The notes: generated from the letters alone by a model not told the origin. A DNA stretch of 64,000 nt from Compostimonas suwonensis (GCF_002797855.1 NZ_PGFB01000005.1:186001-250000); one strand, 5' to 3'. Positions 1-9,386 are shown, counted from the first letter of the stretch. Numbers and translations: made by a program.

Positions 1-894
1 GAAGTGGTCGGCGACCTTCGGCTTGGGCTTGCGCGCGATCTCCACGGGGACGGCTCCGGCCTGAGCGGAGAGGATGAGCACGTGCAGCCGGTCGCTCACG
101 ACGAGGGCGCACTCCTCGTAGAGTGCGCGGATGGCCAGCTCTTGCTCCGCATCGCCCCGCGAGCCCCACGGGAGATAGCGTGCCACGCCCTCGCCGAAGC
201 TCTCCGCGAGTTCGCGTGAACGCTCCTCGTCTTCGTCGACCTGGCTCATCGCGACGATCTCATAGTCTCCGGATGCCGCGAACTCCGCGATCCCAGCAAA
301 CCACGCCTCATCGGGGAACGCGCGCTTGCCCCGCATGCTCACGAGGATGGTCCGGCGCTCGGACGCCGGTCTGCCCGGGACGCGCGGCTCGCCGAAGGCC
401 GTGTCGGGCACGAGCTTGCCGACGCGCATCTTCGCCAGGCTCGCGGCATCCCGCCACAGCACGACCTGCGAGAGACGGCACGAGAGACGGTAGAACCACG
501 CCGTCAGCGCATGGTAATCGCCCACCGCCCGGGGAGGGCGCACGATCACGCCGCCGCGGATGCGGACGATGAGGGCCATAAGAAGGAACACGGCCTCCGA
601 CTTGAGGTGCTCCTTGCCGAGCGGCACCTCCCCCGGATCGAAGACGAGGGCACGCGGGCCCGGCCCGAAGAGCAGCTTCCGCAGCCAGAGCTTGCGCTGG
701 CCGGCGTTGTAGGGGATCTCGCCGTCCCTGAGTCCGATCTGCTCCACCCAGCCCGGGGTGGTCCGGCCCAGATAGGCGTGGATCGTGCCCGTGCCGCGCA
801 CCCACTCGAGTACTCTCCGGCGGATGACCGCGTCGCCGAGGTTTCCGCTCACTCCGGTGAGCACGATGAAGACGTTCGTCGGTTTGTCAGACAC
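1..894 (-). CDS. Polysaccharide pyruvyl transferase family protein (3' end beyond window)
   Basis: Predicted to add a pyruvyl ketal to, or otherwise modify, exopolysaccharide repeat units in the cytoplasm. The reading frame is open to the window edge, so the C-terminus is missing; about 298 residues are visible. The N-terminus has the family's nucleotide-fold opening with the motif LTGVSGNLGDAVI, and near residue 275 the characteristic SDRLHVLILSAQAG segment of pyruvyl transferases. The start is GTG because the nearby ATG at 900 runs into a stop after four codons; AGAAAGGAA lies 6 nt upstream. It is last in this window's exopolysaccharide run, 64 nt after the FrhB-like gene, a pairing common in actinobacterial polysaccharide loci. 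The exact donor and acceptor are unknown. Confidence 0.82.
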   Translation of the reverse strand, partial: MSDKPTNVFIVLTGVSGNLGDAVIRRRVLEWVRGTGTIHAYLGRTTPGWVEQIGLRDGEIPYNAGQRKLWLRKLLFGPGPRALVFDPGEVPLGKEHLKSEAVFLLMALIVRIRGGVIVRPPRAVGDYHALTAWFYRLSCRLSQVVLWRDAASLAKMRVGKLVPDTAFGEPRVPGRPASERRTILVSMRGKRAFPDEAWFAGIAEFAASGDYEIVAMSQVDEDEERSRELAESFGEGVARYLPWGSRGDAEQELAIRALYEECALVVSDRLHVLILSAQAGAVPVEIARKPKPKVADHF

Positions 895-958
895 CCGACA
901 TTCCTTTCTAGTTGGCGTTGCAGCCAGAGACGGTGGTGGTGGTGCGAGCGACGACGGA

Positions 959-2347
959 TCAGTTCGAGCGGCGGACTCGCCGCACGACCTTCCAGAACTC
1001 GCGCTGAGCCTTGTTGCGCACCCTCGTGGTGAAGGTCATCTTCGTCGACTGCTGGTACGAATCGATGAGCGGCTTGATCGCATTGATGTAGACGCCGAGG
1101 TCGTTCTGCTCCTTCGCCGCGAGGAACATGTCGTGGCTCTTCGCCGAGATCTCACGACGGCGGCGGATCAGGGCCACCCGTTCGGCGTCGACGTGGCCGT
1201 AGCCTGGGGCGACGCGCTTGCGCGGGGTCCAGCGGCCGGCCTTCTCGTCGTCGGCGAGCCGCACAGCGAGGCCCTCGCGACGGTGGCGGAAGTTGCCGCC
1301 CTGGGTTTTCGCGACCGTGTCGATGTCCAGGATGTCCACGTCGATCTCGCCGCGCTCGAGTCCTTCGCGCACGATCTCGTCGATGACGACGTTGCGGGTG
1401 ATGACGACGTTCGTCCCGCGCCAGTCGATCTCGTACTTCGACAGCCATGCGTCGCCGAAGACGACATCCGCCGTCTCCGCGAAGATGTCGTCGCAGTAGT
1501 TGCAGGCCTCGAGCTGGAAGACGGCGTGACCCCAGCTGCCGCCGACGAGCGAGAGCGTCTGCTTCTCGCTCCACTCGTCGGTGCGGCGATCCTGCGCGCC
1601 GAACTTGTACTGGCGCGAGGTCAGCTCGGGATCCTTGATCCGGAAGTCGACGTTCTCCACTTCTTCGGGCGGAATGCCGAGCTGCCACGCGAACGACTCC
1701 GCGTACGACATCGACTTCATGTGGCCGCAGACGATGCCCACGAAGTAGGCGATCTGCTCGGCGAGCACCTCGTCCTCCTTGACCACGAGACGGATGCTGC
1801 GGATGGCGCAGGGCACGCCGACGAACGCGTAGCGCTTGCCGTTGCCCCGCACACCGCGAAGGGTGTCGGCGAAGCTCGCCGGGTAGTACTGCGATTTGCG
1901 GCGCCCCATGAGCTCGTCCACCGAGTGCGAGACGACGTAGCCGAACATGGGCGACTCGGTCGAGCCCACGTGGATAACGCCATCGACCTCGCCCCTGAGG
2001 ATCAGCTGAGTGAGGGTCCAGTTGGTCAGTCCGCCCGAGCTGCTCTTGGTAATCGCCTTGTCGTCGGTGATGCGCCCGGCGTACATACCCAGGTACCGTC
2101 CGGTCCGCGGGTCGCTCTGGAGCTCGGCGAAAGCCTCGTCGGCGATCTCGTCCTCGTTCTTCGACTCGTCGGCGAAAGGGCAGACCCGTGAGCCGATCTC
2201 CTTGTCGGCAGAGGAGACTCCGGCCAGATCGGCCTCGTAGGCACCACGGGTCGTCAGCCGGATGGGAATCCGCCCGCTCGTGGCGGTTCCACAGCCACCG
2301 CAGCCCACGCACATGCCGTTCGCGACGACGTTCTCGATCGAACTCAT
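959..2347 (-). CDS. FrhB-like (coenzyme F420 hydrogenase/dehydrogenase beta subunit family) protein in EPS locus
   Basis: A 462-residue iron-sulfur/flavoprotein-family protein. Near residue 13 is a cysteine cluster CVGCGGC, later FVGVPCAIRSIR and GIVCGHMKS, the conserved cysteine segments of the FrhB/FdhB fold, and DAWLSKYEIDWRGTN in the C-terminal domain. The family name comes from methanogens, but members encoded beside polysaccharide pyruvyl transferases and glycosyltransferases are widespread in bacteria and have no settled function. A redox or reductive modification of a sugar or pyruvyl group is an inference from the neighbourhood. The ATG is preceded by GAGAGATCC. The nearest upstream gene is the flippase (66 nt gap) and the nearest downstream is the pyruvyl transferase. 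Confidence 0.85.
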   Translation of the reverse strand: MSSIENVVANGMCVGCGGCGTATSGRIPIRLTTRGAYEADLAGVSSADKEIGSRVCPFADESKNEDEIADEAFAELQSDPRTGRYLGMYAGRITDDKAITKSSSGGLTNWTLTQLILRGEVDGVIHVGSTESPMFGYVVSHSVDELMGRRKSQYYPASFADTLRGVRGNGKRYAFVGVPCAIRSIRLVVKEDEVLAEQIAYFVGIVCGHMKSMSYAESFAWQLGIPPEEVENVDFRIKDPELTSRQYKFGAQDRRTDEWSEKQTLSLVGGSWGHAVFQLEACNYCDDIFAETADVVFGDAWLSKYEIDWRGTNVVITRNVVIDEIVREGLERGEIDVDILDIDTVAKTQGGNFRHRREGLAVRLADDEKAGRWTPRKRVAPGYGHVDAERVALIRRRREISAKSHDMFLAAKEQNDLGVYINAIKPLIDSYQQSTKMTFTTRVRNKAQREFWKVVRRVRRSN

Positions 2348-2413
2348 TGGATCTCTCTCTTCATGTCGCTCGTCCTATAAATCGGGTAGATCGTTTGCTG
2401 CACGCGCGGGTTT

Positions 2414-3673
2414 TCATCTATTCGGCTCCCGCCTTATCATGAACACCGCGAGTCTCGCCGCTAGCAATACCGCCTGGATTACGAACGAGATAGACAATCC
2501 GTACGCCGCTCCAACTGCGCCCGCCCAAGCTGCACCGATAGCGCATCCAACCAGGCACACCACAGTTGTCGCGACCGCAGTATGCGCCACATAGTGTTTG
2601 AGCCCAACCCCCTGCAACAATGAGCCAAGAAGAGCAGCAGCTGAGGCAAAGATAAGCCCGAAAGCGGTGATCTGGATCGGGAAGACTGCTTCGGCATATG
2701 CATCTCCTAACAAGACCGGAACGAACCACGGTGCCATTAGGACGATCACGATATACATTACGGAGAGCGCAGCAACGCAGACGGCTACAAGCCGAACGAG
2801 TCCGCGAATGGTCCGGTGATCTCTACGAGATGCGTGAGGAAGTAGAACGGACGAAAGAGACGCGGGTAAAATGCGCAGAGGTCCAGTGATTCTGCTCGCC
2901 GATGCATAGAGTCCTGCTTGAAACGCGCCTCCAAAGATCGCCGTAACCGTGACATCGAGATTCCTGGCCTGAGTGGCAACCGAATTAAGCCAATAAGGCC
3001 ACGCCGCTTGCAGTAGAGACCCAATTGGTATGTCGGAAGCTGATGGTAATCGCCTCGCAACAAAGCGGTGCGCAAAGATAGACGATCCCGCCGATGCAAT
3101 AGCACAAGCAATGCAGAATGCAAGCACCGGGAGCAGACCGCAAAATTGGAGACCTAGGAAGAGAGCAACAGTTATTCCCCGGCGAATGACTAGGTTCAGA
3201 GTCGTGACATGTACCTGTCCGTCTACGAAAGCGATACTTAGCCAGGCATCAGCGTTTCTCTCTGCGGCAACCCATATCACCAAGGGCAAGATTTGCCAGA
3301 GGAGTGGGCTCACCCACATCGCACCAGCAATAACTGCAGCTAAGGATACAAGAGCCAATACAAAAGACAACTTGTTGTTGAGTCGAAGCGCTGAGGTGAC
3401 AACCCCACTATCAGGATTTTTTGCGCGCTCCCTGAGCGCAAGCGTCGACACACCAAGATCCACGACGGTCTGTGCAAGCGTGGCGAAACCGAGCACAGTC
3501 GAGAACAACCCAAAGTCCGTCGGTGTCAATCCACGTGCGAGCAACACGAACGAGACCGCCTGGATTAGGGCTGCAAGCACTCGTCCGGCGACAACCCAAG
3601 CAAATTGGCCAAATATCCGGTTGGCTTTCACGGACACCGCATCCTTCAGCTCAGATGTCTGACCCGTGCTCAC
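2414..3673 (-). CDS. Oligosaccharide flippase (Wzx-like, polysaccharide biosynthesis family)
   Basis: A 419-residue integral membrane protein with about 12 hydrophobic segments spread across its length and the MOP-superfamily opening IFGQFAWVVAGRVLAALIQA near residue 20. It is predicted to flip lipid-linked repeat units across the cytoplasmic membrane. The start is GTG with GAGGGG 6 nt upstream. Codon use is noticeably more AT-rich than in the flanking genes, as in the polymerase and acyltransferase next to it, which suggests this core was acquired or exchanged as a cassette. Together with the adjacent polymerase-like gene it defines a Wzx/Wzy-type pathway. Confidence 0.85.
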   Translation of the reverse strand: MSTGQTSELKDAVSVKANRIFGQFAWVVAGRVLAALIQAVSFVLLARGLTPTDFGLFSTVLGFATLAQTVVDLGVSTLALRERAKNPDSGVVTSALRLNNKLSFVLALVSLAAVIAGAMWVSPLLWQILPLVIWVAAERNADAWLSIAFVDGQVHVTTLNLVIRRGITVALFLGLQFCGLLPVLAFCIACAIASAGSSIFAHRFVARRLPSASDIPIGSLLQAAWPYWLNSVATQARNLDVTVTAIFGGAFQAGLYASASRITGPLRILPASLSSVLLPHASRRDHRTIRGLVRLVAVCVAALSVMYIVIVLMAPWFVPVLLGDAYAEAVFPIQITAFGLIFASAAALLGSLLQGVGLKHYVAHTAVATTVVCLVGCAIGAAWAGAVGAAYGLSISFVIQAVLLAARLAVFMIRREPNR

Positions 3674-3712
3674 ACGGAACCCCTCGTGTGTCCTTTGATC
3701 TGCTTCCTTGTG

Positions 3713-5017
3713 TCATCTAGAACTCCTCGACGGCTGTTGTAGGCGATTGGTACGAGCGATGTCGCTTTGTTCCCCGAACATCGCAAGGCTTTTTGCCACC
3801 AGCACAAACGAGATGGGAATCCACAGGTATCTGTTAAAAAGACTCGGTGCCGTCATGGCGAAAGCGATCGCGGACACGGCAAGCGCAAGCGCGATTGAGG
3901 TGTCCAGACTGCGATCCGCATGTATCCACTGCCCTCGGAAGGGCCTAACAATTGCGAGTATCACAGCGAGAAGTACGAAGGTTCCGCCGCAGTATGCAGC
4001 TGCAATAAACAGGTTGTGGGCGGGAAATCGTCCGTCGGCAATCGTGGAGGAGTAATCCAGCCCTGCCCCGACAATGGGATTCCGAATAAACCCATCAACT
4101 GCAGCCTGATATGTCGATAGTCGCGAGCCTGAAGTGTTGTACTCGACGTTTCCTCCGAGACCTAGCGTCTGGAGAATACGAGTGAGGGGGTCCAGCGCAT
4201 TCGATTTTACTTGAATGCTGATTACAAATCCCAGGATGACCGACCCAACGCCTGCGATCAACACAATATGTCGAACCTTGATAACTCGTCGGGCTGCTAG
4301 AACTAGGCAACCGACTAGCACTGCCAGAAGGCCGCTGACGCTCCCGCTGAGGAATAGTCCGATCGCGGAGAAGGAGAGAAGGATCAGGGCGCCGAATCTC
4401 TGACGACCGGCGGTTCCCGCGAATAGGCCGACCGCGCTCACCACTCCGAGCGATGTGATTGCTCCGGTATCAGAAACACTTTGCGCAAAGCCTGAAAATC
4501 GACCAACGTTCGTAACATCCGCACCGGGAATAATGCTGGCGCCTGCAAGATATTGGAGAACAGTACCTGACCCGCAGACAGCAGCGCCTAGGGCAAAGGC
4601 GACCAACGCCCTCTTGAACTGTTCCTTTTCTTTAAATACTGCCCGCATAGAGACGGGCAATAGAAACATCACAAGAACCAAACGGACAGCGATTTCAACT
4701 GTGCTCTGGGGGTCTACGGCGCGACCTGCTGACAAGACAGCGCCGACCACGAGCATCGTTAGAGCAAGCCAGACAGGAGGCGATATACGAGTGCGCGTAA
4801 CCTGAATCGAACGCATCCGGGTCATAAGTGTCCCCGCACCTGCGAAAGCGATGCCGATCAGTAGGAGAATATCGCCAACCGTCAGGCCTCCACCAACACG
4901 AATACTCAACAACGAACTGAAGAAAATTCCCACATAAAAGAACACTCGCGATGCCCGAAGAAGAAAATCTTCTCCTGAATCGTCTTCGCGTGCTTGAGTC
5001 ATTCGATGTGCTTTCAT
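3713..5017 (-). CDS. O-antigen ligase/polymerase-like membrane protein (Wzy candidate)
   Basis: A 434-residue protein dominated by hydrophobic helices (roughly 10-12), with a larger hydrophilic loop near residues 290-340 that includes the segment NPIVGAGLDYSST, typical of the Wzy_C/RfaL family. Predicted to polymerise repeat units on the outer face of the membrane. Its ATG overlaps the stop of the upstream acyltransferase gene by four bases (ATGA), so translation is probably coupled. Assignment as polymerase rather than ligase rests on its position between a flippase and a sugar transferase, since this organism should lack lipid A. It shares the lower GC of its neighbours. Confidence 0.8.
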   Translation of the reverse strand: MKAHRMTQAREDDSGEDFLLRASRVFFYVGIFFSSLLSIRVGGGLTVGDILLLIGIAFAGAGTLMTRMRSIQVTRTRISPPVWLALTMLVVGAVLSAGRAVDPQSTVEIAVRLVLVMFLLPVSMRAVFKEKEQFKRALVAFALGAAVCGSGTVLQYLAGASIIPGADVTNVGRFSGFAQSVSDTGAITSLGVVSAVGLFAGTAGRQRFGALILLSFSAIGLFLSGSVSGLLAVLVGCLVLAARRVIKVRHIVLIAGVGSVILGFVISIQVKSNALDPLTRILQTLGLGGNVEYNTSGSRLSTYQAAVDGFIRNPIVGAGLDYSSTIADGRFPAHNLFIAAAYCGGTFVLLAVILAIVRPFRGQWIHADRSLDTSIALALAVSAIAFAMTAPSLFNRYLWIPISFVLVAKSLAMFGEQSDIARTNRLQQPSRSSR

Positions 5018-6057
5018 TCAGCTGCACGGCTCTGTTGTGTCTTGGCGCCTCTTAACGAGCGCCATAGAGAAACCAGCGGCAAATGAAAAAGATAGCCAAC
5101 CCATTGCCACCGTCTTTGAGCCCAGACAAATAAGAAGCCGACGAATAGCCCAGCTGCAAGAGACGCGAAGAACAGAACCCATATATTACTGACCCCGACC
5201 CGCACAAGCACGTTGAACGTGATAAGGATTGCAGACCAATGAGTGACGTAAAAGACAATTGAGTGCTGACCATATTTCGCGACCCATCTGCCGAATGGAC
5301 GTGACTGCACAAGCATGCTCAATGCGACCAAAATCAATACCCCTGCGGCCGTTCCCGGAGCCCAGATTGCCTCATAACGAACAGGGATTTTCAGCGCGGC
5401 GAACGCTGCAGTTGTCGTGGCGATAAGAGAAGCGGTGATCATTACAGGCCACGAGACCACCATGGCTCCGAGGAGGTTACCGCTGCGAGCGATGAGATCG
5501 CCTGCAAGAAAGAAGGAGAAGAGAAAGAGCATACGCTGCCATTCATCTTGATCTTGGAGCAGTTGGGATGCGACCAGGGCCACAGGTATGAGCAGAGAGC
5601 GCACTACGGTCGGAAGGAACAAGGAAACCAGATAGAAGATCAAAAGATATGCGAGGTACCACAAATAGCTGGGAGGGTTGTAAAAGATCCGAAGCACCTG
5701 ATGAAGATCGACCGAGGTGTTACCCGATAGCGAACTAGTGGCAGCAATGAGTCCCAGAATGACCCCCGACCACACCAGGTAGGGCCAACCAATCCGACCA
5801 AGTTTACCGAAAACAAACTCAGAATGTGGTTTTGCTAAAGATCGAGGTAAAAGAAACCCAGACAAGAACATTAGAGTCGCCATCCTGAACGGACTTATCG
5901 CATCGTTGAAAGTGGTCACACCAAAGAGCGGACTGCCTGTATTCGATGTCACTTGATCAGCTGCGTGATCAAGGATGACCAGAAGGATAGCCAGCCCCCG
6001 GAGCAGGTCCATCCACACATGCCGATCTTGCGCTCGTACACGCTTGTCGAGATTCAT
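5014..6057 (-). CDS. Acyltransferase family 3 membrane protein (exopolysaccharide O-acetylation)
   Basis: A 347-residue integral membrane acyltransferase. It opens with WMDLLRGLAILLVILDHAAD, the R-G-x-A-x(5)-H signature of acyltransferase-3 proteins, followed by about ten membrane helices. There is no C-terminal SGNH domain. Predicted to transfer an acetyl or succinyl group to sugars of the exopolysaccharide. It is the first gene of the AT-rich cassette; a 148-nt gap separates it from the sugar transferase upstream, and its stop overlaps the start of the polymerase gene. The fucose 4-O-acetylase-like group of the family is the closest by eye. Confidence 0.85.
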   Translation of the reverse strand: MNLDKRVRAQDRHVWMDLLRGLAILLVILDHAADQVTSNTGSPLFGVTTFNDAISPFRMATLMFLSGFLLPRSLAKPHSEFVFGKLGRIGWPYLVWSGVILGLIAATSSLSGNTSVDLHQVLRIFYNPPSYLWYLAYLLIFYLVSLFLPTVVRSLLIPVALVASQLLQDQDEWQRMLFLFSFFLAGDLIARSGNLLGAMVVSWPVMITASLIATTTAAFAALKIPVRYEAIWAPGTAAGVLILVALSMLVQSRPFGRWVAKYGQHSIVFYVTHWSAILITFNVLVRVGVSNIWVLFFASLAAGLFVGFLFVWAQRRWQWVGYLFHLPLVSLWRSLRGAKTQQSRAAE

Positions 6058-6205
6058 GATGACTTTCCCCTAAGCTCAATCGCTCTGCCCAGCCGGACTT
6101 CGAAAAAAACTGAAATGTCGATCGTAGAAGACTCATCCTGCGAGCAATGTCGCAGGCGCTAGCGCCAAGTTAAGGAGAACCAGACAGTTTACTTCGACAG
6201 TCATA

Positions 6206-7693
6206 TCAATAGGCCCCGTCCCGCGCTAATACCGCCCTCGCAGTTCGCCATAAGATCACGATGTCGCCTGTGATCGACCAGTTCTCCACGTAGTAGAGAT
6301 CGAGGCGCACGGTGTCCTCCCACGAGAGGTTGGAGCGGCCGCTGACCTGCCAGAGGCCCGTGATGCCCGGCTTCACGAGGAAGCGACGGTGCACGTGCGA
6401 CTCGTACTGCTCGACCTCGCGCTCAAGCGGCGGGCGGGGCCCTACGAGCGACATACTGCCGCCGAAGACGTTGAAGAGCTGGGGAAGCTCGTCGAGGCTG
6501 TAGCGACGCAGAAAGCGGCCGATCGGGGTCACCCGAGGGTCGTTCTCCATCTTGAACATCACGCTGTTGCCCCTGTCGCGCTGCTGGGCCTGGATCTGCT
6601 CGAGCAAGTCTTCGGCGTTCGTGACCATCGAACGGAACTTGAGCATGTTGAAGTGCTTGCCGTTGATGCCGACGCGCTGCTGGCGGAAGAGCACGGGGCC
6701 CTGCGACGAGAGGCGCACCGTCATTGCGATGAGCGCGAGAAATGGTGACAGGAGCAGGATGAGCAATCCCGACGCCACCACGTCGAACGCGCGCTTCGCG
6801 AAGAGCTTGCGGCCCTCGTAGCGCGGCGTCTCCACATGGATGAGCGGGAGGCCCGCAACCGGGCGGGTGTGGATGCGCGGGCCGCCGATGTCGGTGAGAC
6901 CGGGGGCGACGACGAGGTGCTGACGCCCCGGCTCCAGGCTCCAGCTGATCTCCTTGACCCTGTTCGCGGGAAGCTCGTCACTGCTCGTGATCACGACCGT
7001 GTCGGCGTCGCTCGCTACGAGAGCGGCCTGGAGTCTGTCGAGGTTGCCGAAGACCGGGATGTTCGGGAGCCCCGGAAGGCTGTCGGCGACCCTGCCGTTC
7101 GGCACACATGCACCGACCACGAGATAGCCCGCTGCCGGCTGCCGCGCCAGCTCGCGGGCGATGTGCGTCGCCGACTCGCTCGAGCCGACGAGGAGAACGC
7201 GGGACACGTACTTTCCGCGCAGACGCTGGACACTCAGCCACTGACGCCAGATCCAGCGGGAGAAGAGCAAGACAAGCAGGCCGAGCGGAAAGGCGATGAG
7301 GATGTAGCCACGAGCGAAATCGATCTGGAAGAGGAAGGCGATGATCGCGATGAGGCCGAAGAGCCGCACGGACGAGTCGGCGATGAGCTTGTACTCCTGC
7401 GTGCCCGTTCCGAGCACCCGGTAGCCGCGGGTTCCGAAGACCTGGAGGATGATCATCCAGGCGGCGACGATCACGACAGAAATTACCGTGTAGCTGACAG
7501 CAGCCTCTTCCATAGAGCCACGAAACTGCACATCCGCTGTCGTGAATCCGAACCAGGCGATCTGCACGCCGAAGACCACCCAGATCAGCACGAGCGCGTC
7601 GGTGACCATCAATCGCGTCGCATAGCTCTCACGCCAATCGCGTGCAGGCCGCACGGTCTGGCCATCCACGTGTGTTGTCCCCTGGTCGATCAT
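6206..7693 (-). CDS. Exopolysaccharide initiating sugar transferase (polyprenyl glycosylphosphotransferase)
   Basis: Predicted to start each repeat unit by moving a sugar-1-phosphate onto undecaprenyl phosphate. The 495 residues show N-terminal membrane helices, a central CoA-binding-like Rossmann region, a further helix near residue 310, and the C-terminal catalytic domain with LFRQQRVG, KFRSMV, DELPQLFNV, SLVGPRPP and KPGITGLWQVSGRS, all hallmark segments of the WbaP/CpsE/WcaJ group. The ATG follows GAGGGG, and a TAGGAT box lies 17 nt upstream, consistent with a short leader. The full-length five-helix architecture points to a hexose-1-phosphate donor; which hexose cannot be told. Confidence 0.92.
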   Translation of the reverse strand: MIDQGTTHVDGQTVRPARDWRESYATRLMVTDALVLIWVVFGVQIAWFGFTTADVQFRGSMEEAAVSYTVISVVIVAAWMIILQVFGTRGYRVLGTGTQEYKLIADSSVRLFGLIAIIAFLFQIDFARGYILIAFPLGLLVLLFSRWIWRQWLSVQRLRGKYVSRVLLVGSSESATHIARELARQPAAGYLVVGACVPNGRVADSLPGLPNIPVFGNLDRLQAALVASDADTVVITSSDELPANRVKEISWSLEPGRQHLVVAPGLTDIGGPRIHTRPVAGLPLIHVETPRYEGRKLFAKRAFDVVASGLLILLLSPFLALIAMTVRLSSQGPVLFRQQRVGINGKHFNMLKFRSMVTNAEDLLEQIQAQQRDRGNSVMFKMENDPRVTPIGRFLRRYSLDELPQLFNVFGGSMSLVGPRPPLEREVEQYESHVHRRFLVKPGITGLWQVSGRSNLSWEDTVRLDLYYVENWSITGDIVILWRTARAVLARDGAY

Positions 7694-7822
7694 GCGCCCC
7701 TCAGCCCCGAATCCTAGAACCGGGACTCCGGTGGCCCATGCCTGAGAGTAGCGGTAAGCGTCGTGCAGAATGTTCCGGTTTACGAAGTCTTAACGTAAGC
7801 AGACCCGAAGTGGGGATAGTCG

Positions 7823-8764
7823 TCACCACGTGACGCCTCCGTCTTGCGAGATGCGAGTCGTGCCGCCGCTCCAGAGCCACAGGGTCGAACCCGACTGCGA
7901 AAGCGTTGCGGCGAGAGGCGAGGTCTCGTCGGCGACGCATCCGAGAACCGTCGCGGGTGCGCCTCCGAGAGGCGAGGGGAGCGCCTCGATGGCGATTCCC
8001 GCGCACCCCTCGGCTCCCGAGACCGCAACGGTCGATCCTGTGTCGGTCGGCGTCACGGCGAGAACCCCGGGAACATCCGTGGTCGACCAGGTCTGGGCGC
8101 TCGGGATGAACTCCGCCACCTGGCCGGCGCAGACCGCGAGAACACGATCGGTGGTCGCAACCGCCTGGAGCGCCGGCGAGCACGGCGTCGCCTGTGCCGA
8201 TCCCGTCACGATGAGGGTCGCGCGATCCGCCGGATCCACGTAGCTGTACGAGCTCAGCGTCTCCGGATAGCTCTGCCAGAAATCCCCTGAGGTGAAGCTC
8301 GAGAAGACGCTCGTGGTCGTGCACCCGTCGCCCGCTTTGCCGACGACGGACACCTGGGTCTGGTCGATCGGCGCGAGGGCGAGCACCTCGTGCACCGCAT
8401 CGTCGCCGGTGGAATGCGGAGCCCACGTCGCGCCGCCGTCTGTGGTGCTCTCGAGAACGGCGTCGGCACCGCCGCACTCCCCCGGACTCGATCGCCATGC
8501 TGACGTCGGGCTGGTCGCCACGAGGAACCGGGGCGCGGGCACGACGGGGGGCGCGGTCGGAGTGGGAGTCGACGACGCCTCGACGCCGACCGTCGGAAGG
8601 GTCTCGGGCTCCGGCGCAGCACCTGAGCTGCGGTTGAGCGATATCGCGAAGACGACGAGCACGACATCCACGAGGAGGAAGGCGATGACACCGGCGATCA
8701 CCCACGCCCCTCTGGCCGCAGAGGCTTCCGGTCTGACCCGCCGACGGCGTGATGTGCTCGCCAT
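7823..8764 (-). CDS. Membrane-anchored beta-propeller (BNR/sialidase-like) protein of the EPS locus
   Basis: No enzyme function recognised. From the chosen ATG the protein is 313 residues: a basic N-terminus, one membrane helix at about residues 20-42 (WVIAGVIAFLLVDVVLVVF), a Thr/Pro-rich linker to about residue 75, then an extracytoplasmic domain with repeated Asp-box motifs, for example STTDGGATW and ISQDGGVTW at the very C-terminus. Such boxes fold as beta-propellers. The first ATG starts 2 nt after the phosphatase stop, so the two genes are translationally coupled. Its place between the phosphatase and the sugar transferase suggests a role in exopolysaccharide handling at the cell surface; that is inference. 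Confidence 0.75.
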   Translation of the reverse strand: MASTSRRRRVRPEASAARGAWVIAGVIAFLLVDVVLVVFAISLNRSSGAAPEPETLPTVGVEASSTPTPTAPPVVPAPRFLVATSPTSAWRSSPGECGGADAVLESTTDGGATWAPHSTGDDAVHEVLALAPIDQTQVSVVGKAGDGCTTTSVFSSFTSGDFWQSYPETLSSYSYVDPADRATLIVTGSAQATPCSPALQAVATTDRVLAVCAGQVAEFIPSAQTWSTTDVPGVLAVTPTDTGSTVAVSGAEGCAGIAIEALPSPLGGAPATVLGCVADETSPLAATLSQSGSTLWLWSGGTTRISQDGGVTW

Positions 8765-8765
8765 G

Positions 8766-9386
8766 TCAGTGCACCTCCGTCGAGACCGCGAGTGCGCGCA
8801 CGATCGAGGTGACGGCACGATCGATGCTCGCACCGGCCTGATCGTAGACGGCCTGGCTCTGCCGGTACGGATCCACGACGTCATCGTCGGCAGGATCGTC
8901 GAGAGGCGGCGCGAAACCCCGACTCGCTGCGACCTCGTCGACGATCATCCTCAGAGACGCGTCGACATCGTCGGACGAGGCGATCGGGAACACGTGCTGC
9001 TCGGCATGGAGCTGATCGACGATGCGGGCGAACTGGCGCAGGGTGAACGTCTTCCGAGAGGCCCGCGGCAGAAGCGACACGACCTCGCTCCGGTGCTCCC
9101 TGGTGGCGGTGAGCACGAGGTCGGCATCGCGCACGGCTGCCACGTCGAGCTGCCGCGCCGTGTGGCCGCTGGGAAGGCCGCCGTAGTGCAGTGACAAGGC
9201 CGCCGCCTCGTCGGTCATCGAAGAGCCGACGTGCGCGAAGGTGCCCGCGCTCCCGATGCTCGCCGACACCCCAGCTGCAGCGAGGCGCGCACGAAGCAGC
9301 TGCGCCGCGAGAGGCGAACGGCAGATGTTGCCCGTGCAGACGACCAGGATCGCGAAGCGCGCAGACTCGACGAAGCCGAGAGACAT
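8766..9386 (-). CDS. Low-molecular-weight protein tyrosine phosphatase
   Basis: Expected to dephosphorylate the tyrosine-rich tail of the autokinase encoded just upstream and so cycle exopolysaccharide polymerisation. The P-loop CTGNICRS (C-x5-R-S) lies near residue 17, and the general-acid Asp sits in the DPYRQS segment near the C-terminus, as is usual for the family. At 206 residues it is longer than the common 150-residue form. ATG at 9386 was preferred over the TTG two codons upstream because GGGGAGG lies 7 nt before it. The gap to the kinase is 98 nt. Confidence 0.92.
   Translation of the reverse strand: MSLGFVESARFAILVVCTGNICRSPLAAQLLRARLAAAGVSASIGSAGTFAHVGSSMTDEAAALSLHYGGLPSGHTARQLDVAAVRDADLVLTATREHRSEVVSLLPRASRKTFTLRQFARIVDQLHAEQHVFPIASSDDVDASLRMIVDEVAASRGFAPPLDDPADDDVVDPYRQSQAVYDQAGASIDRAVTSIVRALAVSTEVH

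Noticed and set aside
785-2191. 468-residue plus-strand frame opposite the FrhB-like gene
   Set aside because: Shadow frame with no recognisable motif; the minus strand has the conserved cysteine clusters.
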